Part shown: positions 1 through 7,100 of the stretch, piece by piece
Layout: every line of letters starts with the position of its first letter
Position numbering within the stretch: the stretch's first letter is position 1
DNA from: an uncultured Lachnospiraceae bacterium
GTDB lineage: Bacteria > Bacillota > Clostridia > Lachnospirales > Lachnospiraceae
Assembly (NCBI GenBank): GCA_947591115.1
Contig: CANQCX010000095.1
Span: 1-7,571 of the forward strand
DNA: 7,571 bases
Direction: 5' to 3'
Position numbers and translations under genes: made by a program
Notes under the pieces: generated by a model
The model's input: only the letters and a program-made list of their open reading frames with translations
Database searches by the model: none
What the model was told of the DNA's origin: nothing

Positions 1-64
1 ACGCGTAAAGTTCGTTGCTTTTCCCTTTTTCATAAATTTTGGTAATATTTTTTACTTCGATCAT
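1..64 (-). CDS. ABC transporter ATP-binding protein, N-terminal fragment (runs off left edge)
   Basis: Only the first 21 codons are present. The reading begins MIEVKNITKIYEKGK and continues SNELYA to the window edge. This is the typical opening beta strand of an ABC nucleotide-binding domain of the MacB/LolD type, in which an aromatic residue (Tyr11 here) stacks on the ATP adenine (A-loop). The Walker A, signature and Walker B motifs would lie beyond the edge. The ATG at 62-64 is chosen because a perfect GGAGG lies 7 bases upstream. Another ATG 5 bases earlier (67-69) is out of frame and stops after two codons. The gene starts 35 bp after the stop of the preceding permease, on the same strand, so it is probably the third gene of one transporter operon and supplies ATP hydrolysis to both permeases. 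The family call rests on a short N-terminus plus strong context. Confidence 0.82.
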   Translation of the reverse strand, partial: MIEVKNITKIYEKGKSNELYA

Positions 65-71
65 CGCATTG

Positions 72-76
72 CCTCC
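72..76 (-). promoter_or_regulatory. Ribosome binding site of the ABC ATPase gene
   Basis: Read on the minus strand this is GGAGG, 7 bases before the ATG at 64. It decides the start: the nearer ATG at 67-69 is only 2 bases from the GGAGG, too close for initiation, and reads ATG CGA TGA. Confidence 0.75.
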
Positions 77-99
77 GGATATCCTGATTTTTCTACTTT

Positions 100-1290
100 T
101 CAATCTCGATCCCTTAGGATTTGTATCGGCGTATGCTCTTTTAAAATACTCCTTGCATTCCATACGCTGCCTAAAATCAAAAGAACGCAGATGCCGACTG
201 CAAACATCAGCTCCGCCGTTCCAAGCGACGCATTGATTTCTCCGATCGGCTTGAATTTTTTCTGAATTGTCAAAAGTCCCGCAAAAAGCAATAACGCGGC
301 AGCCGCGTTGACGCACATTTCCGCCGCGGTAAAAAAGACCGCCGTTTTCACACGCATTCCGCACGCATACATGATTCCGTAATACCTCACGCTTTTCATC
401 GTCTTAATCGTAAGGATTCCCATAATACTAATGGAAAACAAAAGAACAATAATAACCACAAGCGGGATATTTTTCAACAAGGTACTGTAAAACAATGTTT
501 TTCTATTTTCTACCAACCGCTCCGCCGGCGGATAAACGCCCATATCCGTATACTGAAAAATACTCTGACGCATCGCTTCTTTCTCATCATCGGAAAGCGT
601 ATCGCTTGGATTGATGATTCCGTTCATGTACAGTGCCTCCGGCAGCTTCACTTTTATTCTTTGAAATTCATATTCCGGAATCAATATCTGTACTTCCTGC
701 GTCTGCTCATAACTGTACACCGGGAAAAAATCCTCATAGGACATATACAGCGATGTCTTAAGTTCACTGCCCAAATACAGCCGCTGCCCGTCGCTTAAAA
801 TTCCTGCTGCATACATGGGAATTTCAATGTAATTTTTTTCATCATAACGGATGCGGTATACAAAGTGATCCCCTGCACGAAGTCCATAAGGATTTTTTGA
901 AATCAATACGGAAATCTCCGTATCATCTCCTTCGCCCTCTTTGGGACAGCTTCCGGCTTCCAGTCTCGGCTTCATATAATTCATGACTGCATCCGGATAT
1001 ACGTTTGCCAGAATCGTATCTGTTCCGGCTTCCTCCACCTGTCCCCAATAGAGCCGGTTAAACAGCACATTTCCCGTCACATTGGTTTTTTCATAATTTT
1101 TCTCCCATATCGTGCCAACAAAAAAACTGTCATCATCCAGATAGTCTTCCGTCAGCCGATAGATCTTTGTCTGCTCATACAAATTGGAAACAAACACCGT
1201 AGATACTGACAGCATAATACAAAGAATGACAATCATGCACAAATGAAACCAGATATTTCGTATATATTCCTTCACTCCGAATCTAATCAC
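100..1290 (-). CDS. ABC transporter permease, MacB/FtsX-like (second permease)
   Basis: A 396-residue membrane protein with the layout of MacB/FtsX-family (type VII) ABC permeases. It has one N-terminal membrane helix (about residues 13-35), a large extracytoplasmic domain (about 36-272), then three helices near 274-296, 317-341 and 359-379. Between helices 2 and 3 the segment VRYYGIMYACGM matches the FtsX-like cytoplasmic coupling region, where members usually read RRxEIGILRALG. The C-terminus, with TPIQILR, is also typical. Translation starts at GTG (1288-1290) with GGAGGG 6 bases upstream, and the start overlaps the end of the preceding permease gene by 8 bp, suggesting coupled translation. 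The ATPase gene follows after 35 bp. Such proteins transmit ATP-driven movement to substrates outside the membrane (peptides, antibiotics, lipoproteins) rather than forming a simple channel. The specific substrate is not identifiable. Identity with the first permease looks low apart from shared topology, so the pair probably forms a heterodimer. Confidence 0.85.
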   Translation of the reverse strand: MIRFGVKEYIRNIWFHLCMIVILCIMLSVSTVFVSNLYEQTKIYRLTEDYLDDDSFFVGTIWEKNYEKTNVTGNVLFNRLYWGQVEEAGTDTILANVYPDAVMNYMKPRLEAGSCPKEGEGDDTEISVLISKNPYGLRAGDHFVYRIRYDEKNYIEIPMYAAGILSDGQRLYLGSELKTSLYMSYEDFFPVYSYEQTQEVQILIPEYEFQRIKVKLPEALYMNGIINPSDTLSDDEKEAMRQSIFQYTDMGVYPPAERLVENRKTLFYSTLLKNIPLVVIIVLLFSISIMGILTIKTMKSVRYYGIMYACGMRVKTAVFFTAAEMCVNAAAALLLFAGLLTIQKKFKPIGEINASLGTAELMFAVGICVLLILGSVWNARSILKEHTPIQILRDRD

Positions 1291-2422
1291 TTTGCGCCCT
1301 CCTTAACCGGTCGGTCAGCTTTTCTCTGTTTGCAAACAGCAGCATAACAAACGTAATCGCCAGAACACACGCAAAATATACGAAAAATATCGCCAAGTAC
1401 GTTTTTTGCCCGTAAATTGCGCCCTCCATCTCATATACAAAAACCAAAACCTTCTGCAGTACAAACCGGAAAATCAAAAATCCCGCCAGTTCCGCTCCGA
1501 CGCTGACCAATAGGATTTCCATCTCCTGTATCGCAAGACAGATCCGGTTCGTAGCGCCCAAAATCCCATAAATCGCCATTTGTTTCTTTCTTCTGCCAAT
1601 GATATAGCCGTACAAAAGACAGACATTCAGCGCGGAAATCACACCGATCATGAGAGAAACTACAATAACGCTTCTAAGGGAAATGCGCGTGTCCTCATCC
1701 AGAATGTCAAATTCCTCCACTTCAACCTTGTCGCCAAACGCGGCTTCTAAACCGTCTTTAAACACCGTATAATCGGCTTGTCTCGGAAGCTCCCGAAAAT
1801 TGAGTATCACAGCAAAAACTTTTACCTGATCGCTGCATGCGGTATAGGGAATGATCACATCGTCCACCGCTGGGGCATCCGTCCCGTCTGCCATATGCTG
1901 CATGGATCTGCCGATTACTTCATATTCCACTCCGGCAATCTCTACCTTGCTTCCGACCGGATCCCCGCGCTGGCTGTACAGAACCTTTTTTCCGTTTGTC
2001 ACGTCCTCCTCTGTCAAAAACCGCCCTTCCTCTTCAATATTCGGCGCTTCCAGAAACTTTTGATGACTGTTCCATATGGTAGAGGAACTATGATATTTTC
2101 CATCATACGATGTGTACATGGATATGACCTGTTCTTGCCATGAACCTGCAATGAAAACATAATCCAGACGTTCCTGCTCCGTTTCAAGAATCTCTGTGAG
2201 ACACTCGCGCAGGTTTTTGATCTGACTGTCGGTAAAATACGCAGACAGGGAATAACTTTCGATATCCAATTCCTGCATTTTCGCGGAATAGCTGCAATAT
2301 ATTCCAACGACCGAAAAGATGCTGATAACCGCAATCAATTGGGAAAACAGCATCAGCAGATATATCCTGCGATGTTCCATCATTGAGTTTTTGATATTTT
2401 TCCATGCGATTTTTACAATCAT
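1283..2422 (-). CDS. ABC transporter permease, MacB/FtsX-like (first permease)
   Basis: A 379-residue membrane protein and the first gene of the transporter operon. The order is a short basic cytoplasmic N-terminus, a membrane helix (about residues 20-43), an extracytoplasmic domain (about 45-248), and helices near 251-274, 301-328 and 341-364. Within the outer domain, GRFLTEEDV (133-141), followed by GSKVEIAGVEYEVIG (157-171), resembles the MacB periplasmic core domain. After helix 2, RRKKQMAIYGILGAT (277-291) is a clear FtsX-family coupling motif. The fold fits a mechanotransmitting or exporting ABC permease working with the second permease and the ATPase encoded downstream. The start is ATG at 2420-2422; the sequence before it (GAGACAGCT) gives only a weak ribosome binding site, unlike the strong sites of the next two genes. 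The gene ends in TAG, overlapping the GTG of the next gene. A promoter is likely in the AT-rich spacer upstream. Substrate unknown. Confidence 0.87.
   Translation of the reverse strand: MIVKIAWKNIKNSMMEHRRIYLLMLFSQLIAVISIFSVVGIYCSYSAKMQELDIESYSLSAYFTDSQIKNLRECLTEILETEQERLDYVFIAGSWQEQVISMYTSYDGKYHSSSTIWNSHQKFLEAPNIEEEGRFLTEEDVTNGKKVLYSQRGDPVGSKVEIAGVEYEVIGRSMQHMADGTDAPAVDDVIIPYTACSDQVKVFAVILNFRELPRQADYTVFKDGLEAAFGDKVEVEEFDILDEDTRISLRSVIVVSLMIGVISALNVCLLYGYIIGRRKKQMAIYGILGATNRICLAIQEMEILLVSVGAELAGFLIFRFVLQKVLVFVYEMEGAIYGQKTYLAIFFVYFACVLAITFVMLLFANREKLTDRLRRAQSD
1297..1302 (-). promoter_or_regulatory. Ribosome binding site supporting the GTG start of the second permease
   Basis: GGAGGG on the minus strand, 6 bases before the GTG at 1290. 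It lies inside the last codons of the upstream permease gene. It supports GTG as the true start, since there is no ATG nearby in frame. Confidence 0.75.
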
Positions 2423-2473
2423 AGCTGTCTCATTTCATGTCTTCTAATCATTCGTAATACTGTTTATTTTTAT

Positions 2474-2503
2474 AATATAAGATTACACCTTTCACATAGT
2501 AAA
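2474..2503 (-). promoter_or_regulatory. Candidate sigma-70/SigA-type promoter for the ABC transporter operon
   Basis: On the minus strand a possible -35 box TTTACT (2498-2503) is followed after 18 bases by TATATT (2474-2479), which overlaps a second possible -10, TATAAA (2469-2474). The DNA just upstream (about 2504-2540) is nearly all A/T with A and T runs, as in UP elements. The first permease start lies about 45 bases beyond the expected transcription start. The -35 box is imperfect, and AT-rich DNA easily gives chance matches. Placement directly downstream of the gltD terminator makes some promoter here likely. No convincing operator palindrome was seen. Confidence 0.42.
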
Positions 2504-2557
2504 TTCAATATATTTTTAATTTTTTAATTTTTATTAATCATATCGTGGAAAACAACC

Positions 2558-2594
2558 AAAAGCAGCCGCCCCTTACTAGGGTTCGGCTGCTTTT
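2558..2594 (-). terminator. Rho-independent terminator of the gltBD operon
   Basis: On the minus strand an 11-bp perfect stem, AAAAGCAGCCG (2584-2594) pairing with CGGCTGCTTTT (2558-2568), continues through a small internal loop into CCCT/AGGG closing on an AGTA loop. The downstream side reads TTTTGGTTGTTTT, an interrupted U-rich tail. The hairpin begins 15 bp after the gltD stop codon. On the opposite strand the hairpin is followed by TTTTAAAATAAA, so it could act weakly both ways, but no plus-strand gene needs it. Confidence 0.9.
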
Positions 2595-2609
2595 AAAATA
2601 AACCTCTTT

Positions 2610-4103
2610 TTACTGAATGGAAAGATAGGAATATCCCATCAGGCTTTCGTCCACTTCACGCGCGGCTTCCCTGCCCTCGCGGATTGCCCATACCACAAGG
2701 GACTGGCCGCGGTGCATATCGCCTGCGGTAAATACATTTTTCACGTTGGTAGCATACCGCTCCGGTTCGGTCGCCACATTGCTGCGGGCGCTTAATTCTA
2801 CGCCAAATGCCTTTGCAATATAATCCTCCGTTCCCAGAAAGCCCGCGGCGATCAGTACCAGCTCCGCCGGAATTTTTTTCTCGGAGCCGGCAACCTCCGC
2901 CATCGTCATACGTCCGGTTTTTTCATCCTTTTTGCTCTCTAAGTTTACGATGGTAATGCCATTTAGATTGCCGCTCTTATCTTTATGGAATTCCTTAACC
3001 GTAGTCTGGTAAATACGCGGATCGTGGCCAAACAGGGCGATGGCCTCCTCCTGACCGTAATCGGTTTTTAAAACCTTCGGCCACTCCGGCCATGGGTTAT
3101 CTTCCGTCCGCTCGCTTGGAGGACATGGCATCATCTCCAACTGGGTAACGGATTTTGCTCCCTGCCGGATCGCGGTTCCCACACAGTCGTTTCCGGTATC
3201 TCCGCCGCCGATGATAACTACGTTTTTCCCCTGCGCCGATACAAATTTTTTGTCCTTTAATCCGGAATCCAGAAGGCTTTTTGTCGTCTGTGACAAATAA
3301 TCAACTGCAAAATAAATTCCTTTTGCATCCCTTCCGGCAGCCGTAATATCTCTGGCTTTCTTGGCTCCGCAGCAGAGGATCACGCGGTCGTACTCTTTTA
3401 ACAGTTCGTCGGCTTTCACATCGACGCCCACGTTGCAGGAGGTTACAAACTTTACGCCCTCTTCTTCCATAATGGCAATCTTCCGGTCAATCACATGCTT
3501 TTCCAGCTTCATATTCGGAATTCCGTACATCAGCAGTCCGCCGATCCTGTCGTCCCGTTCGTATACGGTTACGGAATGTCCGCGCTGGTTCAACTGATCC
3601 GCCGCCGCCAATCCGGACGGGCCGGAGCCGATGACCGCTACCTTTTTTCCGGTACGCACCTTCGGAATATGCGGTTTGGCGTACCCCTCTTCATAAGCCG
3701 TCTCGATCACGCCATGTTCATTGTCGCGCACCGATACGGCGTCTCCCCAGTGTCCGCAGGTACAGGCTTTTTCGCAAAGCGCCGGACATACGCGGGAGGT
3801 AAATTCCGGAAAATTATTGGTTTTATGGAGCCGGTTATACGCCTGTTCCCAGTTTCCGCTGTAAACGAGGTCGTTCCATTCCGGAACCAGATTGTGCAGC
3901 GGACAGCCGGAGGTCATTCCGGAAATCGTCATTCCGGACTGGCAGAACGGAACTCCGCAGTCCATGCAGCGCGCCGCCTGTTTCTGCTGTTCCTCCTTCG
4001 AAAGAAACACATGGAATTCTTGATAATTGCCGATCCGTTCCTTCGGTTCCGCCGAACGAGCCGTCACTCTTTCGTATTCAATAAATCCTGTAGGTTTTCC
4101 CAT
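2610..4103 (-). CDS. gltD: Glutamate synthase (NADPH) small subunit
   Basis: A complete 497-residue GltD, the usual family length. The small subunit oxidises NAD(P)H on FAD and passes electrons through Fe-S clusters to the large subunit for glutamate formation. Domains in order: an N-terminal Fe-S domain with Cys46, 49, 54 and 67 and Cys106, 110 and 114 (CMDCG; CPALCEKAC), the two [4Fe-4S] sites of the family; an FAD-binding Rossmann motif GSGPSG (159-164) followed by ERDDRIGGLL; a second Rossmann motif IIGGGDTGND (297-306) for NAD(P)H; and a C-terminal FAD contact FTAGDMHRGQSLVVWAI (458-474). Cys116 is an extra cysteine next to the second cluster. The loop between Cys54 and Cys67 is 12 residues and contains an SGMTI-SGMT repeat. 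The start ATG has AAGGAGG 10 bases upstream, and that site overlaps the gltB stop codon. A strong terminator follows the gene. In Bacillus the equivalent subunit is named GltB, so names differ between species. Related NADPH-binding oxidoreductases share this fold, but the adjacent large subunit settles the call. Confidence 0.97.
   Translation of the reverse strand: MGKPTGFIEYERVTARSAEPKERIGNYQEFHVFLSKEEQQKQAARCMDCGVPFCQSGMTISGMTSGCPLHNLVPEWNDLVYSGNWEQAYNRLHKTNNFPEFTSRVCPALCEKACTCGHWGDAVSVRDNEHGVIETAYEEGYAKPHIPKVRTGKKVAVIGSGPSGLAAADQLNQRGHSVTVYERDDRIGGLLMYGIPNMKLEKHVIDRKIAIMEEEGVKFVTSCNVGVDVKADELLKEYDRVILCCGAKKARDITAAGRDAKGIYFAVDYLSQTTKSLLDSGLKDKKFVSAQGKNVVIIGGGDTGNDCVGTAIRQGAKSVTQLEMMPCPPSERTEDNPWPEWPKVLKTDYGQEEAIALFGHDPRIYQTTVKEFHKDKSGNLNGITIVNLESKKDEKTGRMTMAEVAGSEKKIPAELVLIAAGFLGTEDYIAKAFGVELSARSNVATEPERYATNVKNVFTAGDMHRGQSLVVWAIREGREAAREVDESLMGYSYLSIQ
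3913..3938 (-). repeat. Short in-frame direct repeat inside gltD
   Basis: The 11-base word gtcattccgga (plus-strand reading) occurs at 3913-3923 and again at 3928-3938, a period of 15 bases, which is five codons. It encodes SGMTI followed by SGMT (residues 56-64) in the loop between the third and fourth cysteines of the first Fe-S motif. It looks like a small tandem duplication that lengthened this loop while keeping the frame. Whether relatives share it was not tested. Confidence 0.7.
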
Positions 4104-4113
4104 TGCGCGTTTC

Positions 4114-4120
4114 CCTCCTT
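4114..4120 (-). promoter_or_regulatory. Ribosome binding site of gltD overlapping the gltB stop codon
   Basis: Minus-strand reading TAAGGAGG: the TAA is the gltB stop (4119-4121) and its last two bases begin the AAGGAGG site. The ATG of gltD follows 10 bases later. A ribosome finishing gltB sits on this site, so the two subunits are probably made by coupled translation in matched amounts. Confidence 0.85.
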
Positions 4121-7100
4121 AGCTGTTCGTATTCAGATAAAATGCTTCAATCTGTGCCTGCTCGGCGTTGAGTCCCTTTTCTTCCATCTGGACGATCGCC
4201 ATAAGCATCCGGTTGTAATCATACGGAATGACCTTCTTAAATTTCGGCAGATATTCGCTGAAATGATCCAGAATTTCTTTTCCTTTTTCCGAATTGGTCA
4301 GCGTCACATGCTCTTTGATCATTTCCTTTAATTCCAATACATCGTATTTATTGGAAACCTCCTCGGTAAATACCATGGATTTGTTAGTGCGCATGTAAAG
4401 ATCGTTGTCTTCGTCCAGCACATAGGCGATTCCGCCGCTCATGCCTGCCGCAAAGTTTTTTCCGGTTTTTCCGAGAATTACGACGCGGCCGCCCGTCATA
4501 TATTCGCAGCCATGGTCGCCTACGCCTTCTACGACCGCGGTTGCGCCTGAATTACGGACGCAGAATCTTTCGCCCGCAACTCCGTTGATAAACGCTTTTC
4601 CGCTGGTTGCACCGTAAAGGGCAACGTTTCCGATAATGATGTTTTCATCTTTTTTGTATTTTACGCCCGTTGGCGGATAAACGATCAGCTTTCCTCCGGA
4701 TAAGCCTTTTCCGAAATAATCGTTGGAATCGCCGACCAGCTCCAGCGTCAGTCCTTTCGGGATAAATGCGCCAAAGCTCTGTCCGCCCGCACCGTTGCAT
4801 TTTACGATGAAGGTATCCTCCTCCAGCGCGTCATCATATTTCTTGGTAATCTCCGAACCGAAAATCGTACCCAGCGAACGGTTGACATTGGACACCTCCG
4901 TATCAATGACACGCCTCTGATTCTTTTCCAGCGCAGGCTTTAATTGTTTTAAAATAACCTGAATATCCTTCGAATCTTCCAAATGGAAATCGTATACCTG
5001 CTTCGGATCAAAAATTACCTTCTGTTTTGTACCCGCAAAAGGATTATTTAAAATATTATCCAGATTCAGACGGGACTGGCGTTCCGACAGATCCTCGCGT
5101 ACCTTCAGCAGATCGCTGCGGCCGACCAGCTCATCCACCGTACGGCAGCCGAGTTTCGCCATATATTCGCGCAGCTCTTCTGCAATAAAGCGCATAAAGT
5201 TTTCTACATACTCCGGTTTGCCGGAAAAACGCTTCCGAAGCTCCGGATTCTGCGTTGCAATTCCCGCCGGACAGGTGTCCAGATTACATACGCGCATCAT
5301 AACGCATCCCATCGTCACAAGCGGAGCGGTTGCAAAACCGAATTCTTCCGCTCCCAGACATGCGGCAATGGCAACATCGCGGCCGCTCATCAGCTTTCCG
5401 TCCGTCTCAATGCGGACTTTGTTCCGCAGTCCGTTCATGATCAACGTCTGGTGCGCTTCCGCCAGTCCCAGCTCCCAGGGCAGTCCGGCATTGTGGATAG
5501 AGCTGCTCGGCGCGGCTCCCGTACCTCCGTCATAACCGGAGATCAGTACGACCTGTGCGCCGGCTTTTGCAACGCCCGCCGCAACCGTACCGACGCCGGC
5601 TTCGGAAACCAGCTTTACGGAAATCCTTGCGTTGCGGTTTGCATTCTTTAAGTCAAAAATCAACTGCTCCAAGTCCTCAATGGAATAGATATCGTGGTGC
5701 GGCGGCGGGGAAATCAAGGAAACGCCCGGTGTGGAAAGCCGCGTTTTGGCAATCCATGGATAGACCTTCTTGCCCGGCAGGTGTCCTCCCTCTCCCGGTT
5801 TTGCGCCCTGCGCCATTTTGATCTGGATCTCCTGCGCGCTGGTCAGGTAACGGCTGGTAACGCCGAACCGTCCGGAAGCGACCTGTTTAATGGCAGAACA
5901 GCGGTTCAAGCCGTCCGGTCCGACGGTCAGGCGGTCTTTATCCTCTCCGCCCTCTCCGGTATTGGACTTTCCATGCAGCCGGTTCATCGCAATCGCCAGC
6001 GTTTCATGCGCTTCTTTGGAAATGGAGCCGTACGACATAGCCCCTGTTTTAAACCGCGTAACAATGGAATCCACGCTCTCTACCTGCTCCAGTGGAATTC
6101 CCTTTTTCGGATATTCAAAATCCATCAATCCACGAATATTGGTATACTTCTGTTCTTCGTCCACCAGACTGGTATACTGCTTAAACATCTGGTAATCGCC
6201 TTTTCGCGTTGACTGCTGCAGAAGGTGGATTGTCGCCGGATTGTAAAGGTGCGCATCCGCGCCGCTCCGCATCTTATGGCGTCCCTTGCTGTCAAGCGTC
6301 ATGTCCGTTTCCAGTCCCAGCGGATCGTAAGCCGCCGAATGCAGGGTGTTGACATCCTTTTCAATGTCTTTGAGCGTAATTCCGCCGATACGGCTGACCG
6401 TATTGGTAAAATATTTGTCAATGACCTCTTTATCAATGCCGATTGCTTCAAAAATTTTGGAACCCTGATAGGACTGAATGGTAGAAATTCCCATTTTTGC
6501 CGCAATTTTGACGATTCCGGAAATGATCGCATGCGTATAATCCTCGATCGCCGCATAGTAATCCTTATCCAGCATATGCTCGTCAACCAGCTGTTTGACC
6601 GTATCCAGCGCCAGATACGGATTGATAGCGCTGGCGCCAAATCCCAGCAGCGTGGCAAAATGATGGACTTCACGCGGTTCGCCGGATTCCAAAATCAAAG
6701 AAAGAGACGTCCGTTTTTTCGTCTTGACCAGATACTGCTGCAGTGCGGATACGGCAAGCAGGGACGGTATCGCCACATGGTTGTCGTCTACGCCGCGGTC
6801 GGAAAGGATCAGGATATTCGCGCCGTCGCGGAACGCGCGGTCCGCCTCGATGTACAGACGCTCTACCGCTTTTTCCAGACTGGTGTTTTTATAGTACACG
6901 ATCGGAATGACCGCAATCTTAAATCCTTCCACTTTCATGCTCTTGATCTTCATCAGGTCGGTGTTGGTCAGGATCGGATTATTGATCTTTAAAACCTTGC
7001 AGTTATCCGGTTTTTCCTCTAAGAGATTTCCCGCCGCCCCGATATAGACGGTAGTTCCGGTTACGACCTCCTCGCGGATCGAGTCGATCGGCGGATTGGT

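Noticed and set aside
39..236. A 65-codon plus-strand open frame at the left edge, with a hydrophobic start.
   Set aside because: It is antisense to the end of the second permease and the start of the ATPase gene. The hydrophobic stretch is not backed by a ribosome binding site or family match.
1778..2143. Plus-strand and alternate-frame open frames within the first permease gene.
   Set aside because: They overlap a coherent membrane-protein frame with clear FtsX-family motifs and show no domain or start-site support of their own.
2419..2433. A five-codon minimal frame (ATG AGA CAG CTA TGA) whose stop overlaps the ATG of the first permease, possibly a leader peptide.
   Set aside because: It has no clear ribosome binding site, and such tiny frames arise easily by chance. 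A similar ATG CGA TGA precedes the ATPase start, where the GGAGG is too close to use it.
2503..2508. TTGAAT as a -35 box for the ABC operon.
   Set aside because: The good -10 candidate TATATT is 23 bases away, too far. At 17 bases there is only TAATCT, a poor -10 match.
3495..4331. A 278-codon open frame on the plus strand spanning the gltB-gltD junction.
   Set aside because: It lies antisense to two well-conserved genes, crosses their junction, has no recognisable domain and has an Arg/His/Phe-rich composition typical of a shadow frame.
6299..6673. A 124-codon open frame on the minus strand in another frame of gltB.
   Set aside because: It overlaps the intact gltB frame, is rich in Arg/Ile/Ser and has no independent support.
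6225..6992. A 255-codon open frame on the plus strand.
   Set aside because: Antisense to the conserved central domain of gltB; its composition is explained by reverse reading of that gene, and no family resemblance was seen.
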